Shown: in pieces, positions 53,396 through 61,567 of the stretch | How positions within the stretch are numbered: position 1 is the first letter of the stretch | Layout of the letters: each line of letters starts with the position of its first letter | Assembly (NCBI RefSeq): GCF_023702225.1 | Contig: NZ_JAMQCO010000013.1 | Location: 1-61,567, forward strand | Length of the DNA: 61,567 nucleotides | Reading direction: 5' to 3' | Source of the DNA: Aureimonas altamirensis | GTDB lineage: Bacteria > Pseudomonadota > Alphaproteobacteria > Rhizobiales > Rhizobiaceae | The notes under the pieces: model-generated | What the model saw: the letters and a program-made list of their open reading frames with translations, nothing else | Told to the model about the DNA's origin: nothing | Database searches by the model: none | Program-made: the position numbers and the translations under genes

Positions 53396-54363
53396 GATGC
53401 CGCCGAAGTGGCCTCGTTGGTGATGTCGCTGCGTGCGGCGAGGAACTTTGCCGCAACCGGCGACGTAATCATTTGGATAACGGCGAAGAACGCCGCAGGG
53501 ACTGCAATCTCCGTAGGAAGTCCCGAACTTACAACAAAGGCCGCCGCGATCGAGAACTCTTTTTTGCTCGTCGTGAATAGGTAAGCGATCAACTCGCCAC
53601 GATCGGCCGTGAATACTCGCGCTACCAAAGCGAGAGCGTAGCCGGTGAGGTTGAGGGTCAATGCAGCAAGGGCAATGACGACGGCATACCAGCCGTAGCC
53701 GAGGATGGTTTCGGCGTTCGGGCCGATGACGGCAACCAGCAGCAGTAGGTACAGGACCGATCCAAGCGACGGGTAGACGGCATCACAGCGACCAATGGTT
53801 TGAGGAAAGCGCGTGCGGAGGAAAACTCCGGCAATCGTCGGGATCAACACCACGAGAACCAGTTCGAGGACAACGGCGCCGACCGGAACCTGTAGCTCGA
53901 TGCCCGTCAGGGCAAGGAACAGGAATGGGACGATGAACGGCGATAGCGCTGTATTCACGGCGTTCAGCACCGCCGCCAGCGCCACGTTACCCTTCGCGAG
54001 GAGCACCAGCAGCGGAGCGGACACGTCGGTCGGGAGCGTTCCAACAAGTGTCTGACCGGCGGCGAGGTTGCCGGTTCCGAAGAAAAGGCGGCCTGTCAGC
54101 CAACCCGCTATCGACATCGGCCCATAAACCAGCGCCAAGGCCCAAACTTGCCGTTCCGGCTTCCGGAAGACGATTTTCACAGCATGGGCGTCGAAGGTCA
54201 GGCTGATGACGAACATAAGGGCTGCGAGGAGCGGGCTGATACCGGCTTCGAGGGCGAACCCGATCGAAGGGACGGCAAGGCCAAAGATGGCGGTCGCGAT
54301 TGCCAGCGACAGGAGGTTGTTCTCGACAAAGTCGAAGGCTCTTTGCACGGTTCTTGTCCTCAC
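53374..54363 (-). CDS. BASS-family (bile acid:Na-type) permease in an ars-like pair
   Basis: 329 aa, GTG start overlapping the regulator stop. About ten membrane helices. 'ARQTLVGTLPTDVSAPLLVLLAKGNVALAAVLNAVNTALSPFIVPFL' is BASS/Acr3-like, but the essential Cys of Acr3 ('PCTAM') is absent. Often annotated as an arsenic resistance protein because of its ArsR partner; the real substrate is uncertain. Confidence 0.8.
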   Translation of the reverse strand: MRTRTVQRAFDFVENNLLSLAIATAIFGLAVPSIGFALEAGISPLLAALMFVISLTFDAHAVKIVFRKPERQVWALALVYGPMSIAGWLTGRLFFGTGNLAAGQTLVGTLPTDVSAPLLVLLAKGNVALAAVLNAVNTALSPFIVPFLFLALTGIELQVPVGAVVLELVLVVLIPTIAGVFLRTRFPQTIGRCDAVYPSLGSVLYLLLLVAVIGPNAETILGYGWYAVVIALAALTLNLTGYALALVARVFTADRGELIAYLFTTSKKEFSIAAAFVVSSGLPTEIAVPAAFFAVIQMITSPVAAKFLAARSDITNEATSAASSSQKHP

Positions 54364-54725
54364 CCGCAGCGCGGCGGGCCATTAGGACGGCCCGTGCATT
54401 GGGCGAACAGGGCAATCGCCTTGTCGCAATAGGCGCAGTGCCCCTCGCAGCAATCGTGCATGAGGAAGGCGACGAGATCTGAGAGAGCGGGAAAGTTGGC
54501 GCTGTAGATGATCGACTTGCCTTCTCGCCGGCTAAAGACGAGACCCGCATTGTCGAGCTCCTTGAGGTGAAACGAGACGCGCGACGGCAGGGCATCATCT
54601 AGCGCAGTAGCAATCGCACCCGCAGCCATCCCATTAGCGCCGACAACGATCAGCATCCGGACGATACGGAGCCGATCTAGGTGAGCGACTGCGGCAAAGC
54701 CAGCGAGTGCGGAAGTTTCATCCAA
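54360..54725 (-). CDS. ArsR/SmtB family repressor with a Cys-rich tail
   Basis: 121 aa winged helix ('FAAVAHLDRLRIVRMLIVVGANGMAAG', 'RVSFHLKELDNAGLVFSRREGKSIIYSANF'). C-terminus has seven Cys (HDCCEGHCAYCD..CTGRP..RC), suggesting thiophilic metal(loid) sensing. GTGA overlap with the permease. A perfect dyad lies upstream. Confidence 0.88.
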   Translation of the reverse strand: MDETSALAGFAAVAHLDRLRIVRMLIVVGANGMAAGAIATALDDALPSRVSFHLKELDNAGLVFSRREGKSIIYSANFPALSDLVAFLMHDCCEGHCAYCDKAIALFAQCTGRPNGPPRCG

Positions 54726-54729
54726 AACA

Positions 54730-54755
54730 GTTCAACATTTCATGCTTCGTTGAAC
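54730..54755. promoter_or_regulatory. ArsR-type operator dyad
   Basis: GTTCAAC (54730-54736) and GTTGAAC (54749-54755) with a 12-bp spacer, 5 bp before the regulator start. The sequence differs from the operator of the first arsR. Confidence 0.6.
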
Positions 54756-54870
54756 CGTCAATGGCATATGGTGGGTACTGTGGCAACCATATCTGTTCGT
54801 TGACGTTCGTCTACCGGGCGAATTCACAACACGGGGCCTAGCCGGTGATCCTTCGCTTCCGCGCTGGGGT

Positions 54871-54944
54871 CGACTGTCCGTTTGAGTAGTCCGGTCAAGA
54901 TTCTCTCTAATGGGCGTTTAACTGACAGGTGCGCTTTGGGTATG
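54871..54944 (+). repeat. Dispersed repeat, copy B (pairs with 2262-2335)
   Basis: Gap-free match to the 74-bp segment at 2262. It ends at an ATG-like triplet from which the recombinase remnant follows. Weaker similarity continues upstream of both copies (for example 'gacgttcg'). Confidence 0.6.
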
Positions 54945-55109
54945 GACTACAGGGTCGCCGCCGGCGCCAAGCCGAAGGCACAGCGAGAGCAAAGGCCGCC
55001 GGGCTTTATAAAGGCCCAGATCACGACCGCAACTGGTTACACTTGGACTCTGCTCGCTAAACTCGCCCACGAACAGCAAGATCAGGCCCAGCCGGCAGCA
55101 CTCATCTGA
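54945..55109 (+). pseudogene. Serine recombinase C-terminal remnant
   Basis: In one frame 'GTARAKAAGLYKGP' equals the GTARAKAAGLYKGRP of the recombinase at 10363. In the next frame 'WTLLAKLAHEQQDQAQPAAL' parallels its 'RTLLAKLTREQRAQG' end. The N-terminal catalytic domain is missing. Confidence 0.65.
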
Positions 55110-55261
55110 CTAGTCATGCCGACGCCAGCGCAATGATCGTTCTGGACCAGAACGGTATTGGACCCCTCTACGCTCTGTAAAACGTCTTGCTACTCTAGTG
55201 GCTAGAGGAGGTAGAGGTCTGCTGACCTGATTGGACAACCAACTCTGCAAGCGAGGATTCC

Positions 55262-56167
55262 GTGCCGCTACTTCCCGACGTCAAAGGCTTCTACGATCCG
55301 CGAACGTTCTCGATCCAGTACGTCGTCACGTGTCCCGAAACGCTGAGCTGCGCCATCATCGATCCGGTTCTCGACTTCGACGAGAAGTCCGGTTCGACGG
55401 CGACGTCGCAGGCCGACGCAATCCTCGATCACGTTGCTCACAAGGGATTGCAGGTCGAATGGATTCTCGACACCCATCCGCATGCTGACCATTTTTCTGC
55501 CGCGAGCTATCTTCGCGAACGCACCCAAGCGCCGATTGCGATCGGCGAGCGGATCGTCGACGTTCAACGGCTCTGGAAGGACATTTACGACTGGTCAGAG
55601 CTTGTCGCCGACGGCTCGCAATGGGACCGACTTTTCAGTGAGGGCGAAGACTTCTCCATCGGCAATCTCAAGGGGGCAGTCCGTCATTCGCCCGGCCACA
55701 CGCTTGCTTCGGTTAGCTACGTCATCGGGGATGCGGCGTTCATTCACGACACGCTGTTCATGCCCGACAGCGGCTCCGCACGGGCGGATTTTCCGGGCGG
55801 GAGCGCCGCTTCTCTCTGGCAATCGGTGCAGGACATCCTGTCCCTTCCGGATGCAATGCGCCTGTTCGTCGGGCACGACTATCAGCCCGATGGCCGCGAG
55901 CCGCGATGGGAAACCACCGTCGCCGAGCAACGAGAAACCAATATCCATCTTCGCCAAGCCGCGACGGAGGCCGAGTTCGTTGCTCTACGCGAAGGGCGCG
56001 ATCTAACACTGCCGCTGCCGAAGCTCATGCTGGCAGCGCTTCAGGTGAATTTGCGGGGTGGACGCCTTCCAGAGCCGGAAGACGGTGGCAGGAGATTCCT
56101 CAAGATCCCCCTGGACGCATTCCCTGAAGCAGCTTGGGACCAAACAATAGCGCCTCACACGACGTGA
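55262..56167 (+). CDS. Blh/ETHE1-like MBL-fold protein
   Basis: 301 aa, GTG start. 'ILDTHPHADHFSAASYLRERT' (HxHxDH), 'AVRHSPGHTLASVSYVIGDAAFIHDTLFMPDSGSARADFPGGSAASLWQSVQDIL', 'RLFVGHDY'. Matches persulfide-dioxygenase-like proteins (Blh, ETHE1) in sulfide homeostasis. No sulfide-quinone reductase is adjacent. A respiratory oxidase lies 1.3 kb downstream. Confidence 0.85.
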   Translation: MPLLPDVKGFYDPRTFSIQYVVTCPETLSCAIIDPVLDFDEKSGSTATSQADAILDHVAHKGLQVEWILDTHPHADHFSAASYLRERTQAPIAIGERIVDVQRLWKDIYDWSELVADGSQWDRLFSEGEDFSIGNLKGAVRHSPGHTLASVSYVIGDAAFIHDTLFMPDSGSARADFPGGSAASLWQSVQDILSLPDAMRLFVGHDYQPDGREPRWETTVAEQRETNIHLRQAATEAEFVALREGRDLTLPLPKLMLAALQVNLRGGRLPEPEDGGRRFLKIPLDAFPEAAWDQTIAPHTT

Positions 56168-56434
56168 TCATCCCGTGACCTGTAATGGGTGCCGCCCCCA
56201 AATCCTAGCGACCGGCAACAGGATTGAAGAGCCGACGTGCGAACTATCAGTGTTATTTTGTGACCGTATGCAGGAGTCGATGTCGTCACGATGCGTCCGC
56301 ACAATCTGATCGATAACAGCGCAGGGTTCGTCCCGTTGTTCGGAAAGCTCCAGCATAACGACAATGCTCGCCAAAGGCAGACCAAGCGCTCGCGCACGTC
56401 GAATAAATTGAAGCCGCTTGATGTGTTCCGGGCT
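56168..56434. other. No gene seen
   Basis: Both strands have only short frames without family resemblance. Transition between the MBL gene and relic genes. Confidence 0.3.
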
Positions 56435-56910
56435 TTATGTGCGAACCCGGTTAGGCGCGAGATGCGGAGCGAAGAGGTCGGCGTACTCCATGGTATCCAA
56501 CGCGCGGGAGATGTCAGACGGGCGAAGCCAAAGCTTCATGATCTCCTCCGCCGATCGCGTCGGACCGCCGTTGCCCGGATGGGCCGGAGCCGCCAAGACA
56601 AACCCTCGATGCGCCAGGGGAGCGGCGATCCAGCTCATCGCCTCGGCCTGTCCCGCCAACCGCACCGTGGGACAGAAGCACAAGCGGGAAGCGGACTTCC
56701 GCAATCGGTGCACCCCACTGCGCAGGAGTACCAGTGAAGAACGGCGTGTCTCCCAGCACGAACTCGCTGCCGCCAGCCGCGCTCCAACGACGGAACCTCC
56801 ATCTTGCGCACGCCGACCCCAACCTGCGCGCCGACGGCCATTGGCGCATGGAAAGCAAGGAGTGCGACGGTTCCCATCACCGCCAAGACCTGATCCCGAA
56901 CCCTCATCAC
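56435..56910 (-). pseudogene. Broken dienelactone-hydrolase-like gene
   Basis: Read across frames: signal peptide 'LAVMGTVALLAFHAPMAVGAQVGVGVRKMEVP', then 'FPLVLLSHGAVGGT' (nucleophile elbow region), then 'IAAPLAHRGFVLAAPAHPGN'. This is an alpha/beta hydrolase with at least two frameshifts, truncated at the 3' end. Confidence 0.55.
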
Positions 56911-56974
56911 CGTTCCCTTCCATTCAGATGCTGGCGATGGACGGACCCTGCCGTCGCGCCGAAGCGAATCGGGA

Positions 56975-57370
56975 TTGGGTCACCACGGGAAGATGGCGGA
57001 TCGAAGGGACGGCCGAAGGTCCGATTCAGTCATGGATGTGTTGGGTCAAGCTGGCGACGCGCCCATGGCGGCCAAGCTGCTCGATACCGTCGCTTCCGGT
57101 GCGACCGTGATCGTGGACAGGGCCTACGACACGGATGGCATCCGGGCCTTCGTGGCTGCGCGCGGTGCTTGGGTCAACATCCCGCCGCGCTCGATACGCA
57201 AGGGCACCTTCGTCTTCAGCCGCTGGGTCTATCGTCAACGCAACCTCGTCGAGCGCTTCTTTAACCGCCTCAAGCAGATGCGTGGCCTAGCTACCCGCTA
57301 CGGCCGAAGGGCCGACAACTTCCTCACAGCCATCAAGCTCGCCGCCGTCCGAATCTGGATCAACGCGTAA
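56975..57370 (+). mobile_element. IS5-family transposase 3' fragment
   Basis: 'GATVIVDRAYDTDGIRAFVAARGAWVNIPPRS' (second D of the DDE) and 'QRNLVERFFNRLKQMRGLATRYGRRADNFLTAIKLAAVRIW' (E region) are IS5-type. The N-terminal half and first Asp are absent; the upstream part is joined to foreign sequence. Confidence 0.8.
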
Positions 57371-57484
57371 CGAGTCCGCTGCCTAGGTCAAACCGTCCAA
57401 TGTCGCCCGTGACAAGACAGGCTTATGTCTTTGCCGGCCCATGCGCTCCTTTTGGTGGGATGCAAGCTTAAAGCGAGATAACGA

Positions 57485-58891
57485 ATGTTCGAAGATGTCG
57501 ATGCCATCCTGTTGGCACGAATCCAGTTCGCCTTCACAGTCAGCTTCCACTTCATCTTCCCAGCGTTTTCAATCGGGCTTGCGAGCTTTCTCGCAGTTCT
57601 CGAGGCGATGTGGCTGAAAACCGGCAAAGACCTCTACCTCGAGCTCTTCCGCTACTGGGTAAAAATCTTCGCAATCACCTTCGCCATGGGTGTCGTCTCC
57701 GGCATCGTCATGTCCTATCAGTTCGGATCGAACTGGGCGGTGTTCTCGGACCGGGCCGGTCCGGTGATTGGACCGCTTATGGCCTACGAGGTGCTAACAG
57801 CATTCTTCCTTGAGGCCGGGTTCCTCGGCGTCATGCTCTTTGGTATGAACAAGGTTGGTAAGGGCCTTCATTTTGCCTCGACGCTAGCGGTCGCTATCGG
57901 CACCCTAATCTCAGCGACGTGGATCCTTTCGGTCAACAGCTGGATGCAGACCCCTGTCGGCTTTGGTGTCAACGAGGCCGGGCAGTTTGTCCCAGAAGAT
58001 TGGTGGGCTATCGTCTTCAACCCTAGTTTTCCTTATCGCCTCGTCCACACCGTCATCGCCGCGTTCCTGACAACGTCGTTCATCGTAGCGGCAGTTGGAG
58101 CATGGCATCTTCTGAAAAACCGTTCCGACCGCCATGCCCGGAAGATGTTTTCAATGGCCATGGGTCTAATCGTCGTTCTCGCGCCCGCGCAAATCTTCGC
58201 GGGCGACATGCACGGGCTGAACACGCTTGAGTACCAGCCTGCGAAGGTGATGGCAATGGAAGGACACTTCCAGAGCCATCCTAATGGCGCGCCTCTCGTG
58301 CTCTTCGGTATTCCTAACAGTGCCGAGCAACGGATCGACTACGCCGTCGAGATCCCCAAGCTCTCGTCGCTTATCCTTAAGCACGACTTAAACGCTCCGC
58401 TGGACGGGCTCGACACTGTGCCGATCGAGGACCAGCCTCCGGTCGGCATCGTCTTCTGGTCGTTCCGCGTCATGGTAGCCATTGGCATGGCAATGCTCGG
58501 CATGGGAGCTTGGGGCCTATACGCTCGCTGGCGTGGACGGATGTACGACTGGACTCTGCTGCATCGTGCGACGGTCTTTATGGGGCCCTCGGGTTTGATC
58601 GCCGTCCTTGCCGGCTGGATCACGACCGAGGTTGGTCGGCAGCCGTTCACAGTCTACGGGTTGATGCGCACTGCAGAGAGCGCGTCTCCCCTGTCAGCCC
58701 CTGCCGTTGGTGCTTCGCTCGTCGCGTTCATCGTCGTTTACTTCACCGTGTTCGGCTTCGGCACCTGGTACATCCTGCGCCTAATGCGAAAGGGCGCACA
58801 CCAGGGCGAACCTTCACTGTCGGCGAACGCGCCCATCCGAACCGCGGGAATTACCCCCGGCCCCGCGACACAGATGGAGAACGCCCAATGA
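57485..58891 (+). CDS. cydA: Cytochrome bd-type ubiquinol oxidase subunit I
   Basis: 468 aa with nine membrane helices. N-terminal His of 'ARIQFAFTVSFHFIFP', 'GVVSGIVMSYQFGSNW', a short Q-loop (cyanide-insensitive CIO type), and 'GWITTEVGRQPFTVYG', where bd oxidases usually have GRQPW. Quinol oxidation with O2 reduction at the inner membrane. Overlaps cydB by 4 bp. Confidence 0.93.
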   Translation: MFEDVDAILLARIQFAFTVSFHFIFPAFSIGLASFLAVLEAMWLKTGKDLYLELFRYWVKIFAITFAMGVVSGIVMSYQFGSNWAVFSDRAGPVIGPLMAYEVLTAFFLEAGFLGVMLFGMNKVGKGLHFASTLAVAIGTLISATWILSVNSWMQTPVGFGVNEAGQFVPEDWWAIVFNPSFPYRLVHTVIAAFLTTSFIVAAVGAWHLLKNRSDRHARKMFSMAMGLIVVLAPAQIFAGDMHGLNTLEYQPAKVMAMEGHFQSHPNGAPLVLFGIPNSAEQRIDYAVEIPKLSSLILKHDLNAPLDGLDTVPIEDQPPVGIVFWSFRVMVAIGMAMLGMGAWGLYARWRGRMYDWTLLHRATVFMGPSGLIAVLAGWITTEVGRQPFTVYGLMRTAESASPLSAPAVGASLVAFIVVYFTVFGFGTWYILRLMRKGAHQGEPSLSANAPIRTAGITPGPATQMENAQ

Positions 58892-59898
58892 ACGACTTCG
58901 CTTTCGACCTCACGGTCATCTGGGCGTTCATCATAGCGTTTGCGGTATTCGCCTATGTCGTCATGGACGGCTTCGACCTTGGCATCGGCATCCTGTTCCC
59001 GGCTTTCGCCGTCGGCGATGAGCGAGACAAGGCGATGAACTCCATCGCGCCGGTGTGGGACGGCAACGAGACCTGGTTGGTGATGGGAGGTGGTGGGCTC
59101 TTCGCGGCCTTCCCCCTCGCCTACGGGATCGTTATGACTGCTCTCTACCCACCGATCATCGCAATGCTGCTTGCTCTGGTGTTCAGGGGTGTTGCCTTTG
59201 AGGCTCGCTGGCGCGACCCGGGGCATAGACGCTGGTGGGATATAGCCTTCACCGGAGGCTCCATCGTCGCAGCCTTTTCGCAAGGAATCATCTTGGGTGC
59301 ATTGCTGCAGGGGGTGGCGATCGAGAATCGCGCCTACGCGGGCGGCTGGCTCGACTGGCTGACTCCGTTCAGTCTGATTACAGGAGTGAGCGTCGTGTGC
59401 GGCTACGCTCTTCTCGGTGCTACATGGCTGATCTGGAAGACGGGAGGCGGTACGCAACGGCATGCCTACCGGCTAGCCTGGAAGGCGGGAGCCTGTACCT
59501 TCATTGCCATCGGCGTTGTCAGCATCGCCACCCTGACCCTCGACTATCAGTATAGAGATAAGTGGCTGAGCTACCCCACCATCCTCCTAACGGCGCAGGT
59601 TCCGCTAATGACCGCAATTCTTGCTTTCGCCTTGCAGCGGTCCCTGTGGAGGAAACGCGAGGTACGGCCGTTCTTCCTTACCCTAGCGCTGTTCCTGCTG
59701 ACCTTTGTAGGTCTCGGTGTCAGCATGTTCCCTTACATTGTCCCGGACACGTTGACGATCTGGGATGCGGCATCGCCACCCTCCAGTCAGCTGTTTATGC
59801 TCGTTGGCACAGCCGTTCTTATTCCGATCATTCTTGCCTACACTGCGTTCTCCTACTGGGTGTTCCGAGGCAAGGTCGAAGCGGACGGATACCATTGA
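58888..59898 (+). CDS. cydB: Cytochrome bd-type ubiquinol oxidase subunit II
   Basis: 336 aa from ATG 58888 (ATGA with the cydA stop). The open frame upstream is a cydA shadow. 'FAVFAYVVMDGFDLGIGILFP', 'VWDGNETWLVMGGGGLFAAFPLAYG' and 'FEARWRDPGHRRWWD' are CydB motifs. Eight membrane helices. Confidence 0.93.
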   Translation: MNDFAFDLTVIWAFIIAFAVFAYVVMDGFDLGIGILFPAFAVGDERDKAMNSIAPVWDGNETWLVMGGGGLFAAFPLAYGIVMTALYPPIIAMLLALVFRGVAFEARWRDPGHRRWWDIAFTGGSIVAAFSQGIILGALLQGVAIENRAYAGGWLDWLTPFSLITGVSVVCGYALLGATWLIWKTGGGTQRHAYRLAWKAGACTFIAIGVVSIATLTLDYQYRDKWLSYPTILLTAQVPLMTAILAFALQRSLWRKREVRPFFLTLALFLLTFVGLGVSMFPYIVPDTLTIWDAASPPSSQLFMLVGTAVLIPIILAYTAFSYWVFRGKVEADGYH

Positions 59899-60020
59899 TG
59901 GATGCAAACAGACCTGGTCCACTCTGGCATCGCCTCCTCTGGCTCGCCGCGATATGGATGGCGAGCTTGGCAGTCGTCTTGATCGTTGCGCTCGTTATTA
60001 GGTATTGGTTGGCGCCCTGA
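59898..60020 (+). CDS. DUF2474 small subunit (CydX-like)
   Basis: 40 aa, ATG overlapping the cydB stop (TGATG). 'PLWHRLLWLAAIWMASLAVVLIVALVIRYWLAP' is one membrane helix with the 'HRLLWLAAIW' DUF2474 pattern. Probably a bd-oxidase accessory subunit. Confidence 0.8.
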   Translation: MDANRPGPLWHRLLWLAAIWMASLAVVLIVALVIRYWLAP

Positions 60021-60292
60021 CGTGAACCTGTGTTTGGTTCACCATCAGGGTCTTCTTGATACCCAGTTGCCGACGTTCGAATGCAGCTCCAAAGCCGTCT
60101 GCCATTAGCGGACGAGGTCCTGGCCATCTGTAATGTCGACCCTTGCCGCGCAGTGATTAACAGAAGTGGACTATTTCAAGATCACAAATCGGCATTAACT
60201 GCCGGTGTAAACGCTATACCGTTAATGAGATGAGCTGCATTGAAACCGATCGTGGGCAGGGCACCAAATTGGCCGCAGGGTTCGAGAGCCAG
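60021..60292. other. Intergenic before IS3 element
   Basis: No gene. Contains 'ccattagcggacg' near 60104, shared with about 10132. Confidence 0.35.
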
Positions 60293-60318
60293 TGGTCTGC
60301 CCCGTTAGGTGGCCCGGT

Positions 60319-61160
60319 TCAAATCTGATGCATGGTGGGCTTTGCGGCCACGGTTGAGATGGCCGGCGTAGCGGGTTGGATTGGCGCAGCCGGCCACAGC
60401 ATAGCGGTCGGTCCTGGCGGTCGGTATCCGAGGGCGGAGTGTGGGCGCTGGGTATTGTAGTGCTGTCGCCAGCCTTCGATGACGATCCGAGCCTCGGCGA
60501 GGCTGTAGAACAGCTCGCCGTTCAAAAGCTCGTCGCGGAGCCGGGCATTGAAGCTCTCGCAATAGCCATTCTCCCAAGGAATGCCGGGCTCGATGAACGC
60601 CGTCTTCGCTCCGGGCACGCCGCGTAGGATGAACAGGTCGGACATGACGTCGATGACCTCCGTAGATCTAAGCTTCCGGTCGATCCGGATCGCGATGCAT
60701 TCCCGGGTGAACTCGTCGATCACGTTCAACATTCGGAGCTTCCGCCCGTTGTGGGTGCGATCCTCGACGAAGTCGTAGGACCAGACATAGTTGGGATATT
60801 CTGGCCGAAGCCGGCTGCACGAGCCGTCGTTCAGCCAGAACCGACTTCTCTTGGGCTGCTTGGCCGGCACCTTCAGACCTTCCTGGCGCCAGATCCGTTC
60901 GACGCGCTTCAGGTTGACCAGCCAACCCTCATCTTGCAGCAGAGCCGTGATCCGCCTGTAGCCATACGGTCATACTGCGTCGCCAGCTCGATGATGTCGG
61001 CCGTCAGCGACGCGTCGTCAGCTCGCCCCTTCGGCACCTTGCGCTGCGTTGACCAGTGCTGCCCCAGAACCCGGCACGCCAACCGCTCCGACACACCAAA
61101 CTTCAGAACGGTGTGGTTGATGCAGCGACGGCGACGAGCGGGGCTCACCAGCTTCCCAAG
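60319..61160 (-). pseudogene. IS3 transposase orfB, frameshifted
   Basis: N-terminal part 'LVSPARRRRCINHTVLKFGVSERLACRVLGQHWSTQRKVP' and C-terminal rve core 'NYVWSYDFVEDRTHNGRKLRMLNVIDEFTRECIAIRIDRKL' ... 'PWENGYCESFNARLRDELL' (DDE) are in different frames. One T is missing near 60968 (CGTATGGC where CGTTATGGC is expected). Either a natural frameshift or a sequencing indel. Confidence 0.8.
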
Positions 61161-61423
61161 GCGGCCTCCTGCAGGATCAGCTTCTCGAGCGTCAGATCCG
61201 AGACCGCCTTGCGCAACCGCTCGTTCTCTTTCTCGAGATCCTTTAGTCGCTTCACCTGGTCGGACTTCAGCCCACCAAACTCCTTGCGCCACCGGCAATA
61301 CGTGAACGGCGTCACGCTGATCGTGCGGATCGCCTCCGTCACCGGGCGGCCCTGCGAGAGCAACACGTCAACCTGCCGAAGCTTGGCGACGATCTCCTCG
61401 GGCTTGTGCTTCTTCTGCGGCAT
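61145..61423 (-). CDS. IS3 transposase orfA
   Basis: 92 aa from ATG 61423. HTH 'KPEEIVAKLRQVDVLLSQGRPVTEAIRTISVTPFTYCRWRKEFGG', then a Leu-zipper 'VKRLKDLEKENERLRKAVSDLTLEKLILQEAA'. Overlaps the orfB start by 16 bp, the usual site of programmed -1 frameshifting. Confidence 0.88.
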   Translation of the reverse strand: MPQKKHKPEEIVAKLRQVDVLLSQGRPVTEAIRTISVTPFTYCRWRKEFGGLKSDQVKRLKDLEKENERLRKAVSDLTLEKLILQEAALGSW

Positions 61424-61567
61424 TCCTGGCATCCACCATCGGCTCAAAAGCCTACTTCAGGAAAGACCACTTTTCAGGGGGGGCAGACCACACGAGAACT
61501 TGGCTTTGAGATCGGTCAATCTAGGGAACTGCTCGCGTTGTGCGGAGCGGCGGATCGTTCTTGCGAG

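Larger units (their letters stand above)
60293..61490 (-). mobile_element. IS3-family insertion sequence, about 1.2 kb
   Basis: Terminal inverted repeats begin TGGTCTGCCCC at both ends (60293 and, reversed, 61490). Encodes orfA and a frameshifted orfB on the minus strand. I could not confirm a target-site duplication in the flanks. Confidence 0.75.

Noticed and set aside
56418-57110. 230-aa plus-strand frame
   Set aside because: Pro/Arg-rich composition; the opposite strand reads as a broken hydrolase and an IS5 fragment overlaps the end.
60287-61496. Target-site duplication of the IS3 element
   Set aside because: The bases next to the inverted repeats (CAG on the left, CAC on the right) do not match.
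1-61567. tRNA, rRNA or attachment-site signatures
   Set aside because: None found on reading both strands.

Overview
The window looks like a mobile replicon, either a conjugative plasmid or an integrative conjugative element, from a GC-rich alphaproteobacterium. Hyphomicrobiales is my best guess from protein style (VirB/VirD4 transfer genes, EexN, LPD7, DUF736, two ParB-type proteins, DmeRF). That assignment is inference. No rRNA, tRNA, CRISPR array or recognisable replication initiator is present.

Left arm (0.1-11 kb): unrelated small genes (DUF3088, an EamA transporter), then a TniA/TniB-type transposition module with its own serine resolvase. Next comes a tightly overlapping arsenic operon (arsR, two kinds of arsC, arsH, arsB, an MFS exporter) and a second serine recombinase. 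At 11.0-15.2 kb, on the minus strand, lies the most unusual locus: a metallo-beta-lactamase-fold protein, one polypeptide carrying E2-like, E1-like (ThiF) and JAB/JAMM peptidase domains, and a four-TM membrane protein. It resembles ubiquitin-like conjugation modules of anti-phage systems but has no CD-NTase and no separate ubiquitin-like protein. A divergent operon of three unknown small genes sits beside it.

Plasmid backbone (16-44 kb): a probable leading region (16-27.9 kb) is mostly + strand and holds a toxin-antitoxin pair, DUF-type small proteins, an ArdC relic, a membrane-anchored thermonuclease, a DUF2726 nuclease-like protein, DUF736, a large ParB-like protein and parA-parB. Three copies of a 311-313 bp structured leader precede three of these genes at constant spacing, with compensatory and wobble changes in their hairpins. 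A candidate oriT with an IncP-like nic core lies at about 27.93 kb, just before mobC and a MOBP-type relaxase. From 29.7 to 43.8 kb runs a complete VirB1-VirB11/VirD4 type IV secretion operon on the minus strand. The predicted nick polarity would send 16-28 kb into the recipient first and the secretion genes last. An Rrf2-like regulator and an SSB lie divergently beyond it.

Right arm (45-61.6 kb): accessory genes and relics. These are an isoprenylcysteine-methyltransferase-like enzyme, DmeR/DmeF metal efflux, a PIN-domain relic, a third serine recombinase, a GlxA-type regulator divergent from a TAT-exported MBL hydrolase, an ArsR-BASS transporter pair, a decayed resolvase, a Blh/ETHE1-type MBL protein, a broken hydrolase, an IS5 fragment, a cyanide-insensitive bd oxidase (cydAB plus DUF2474), and an IS3 element with a frameshift. 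Metal, arsenic and respiratory-inhibitor tolerance dominate the cargo.
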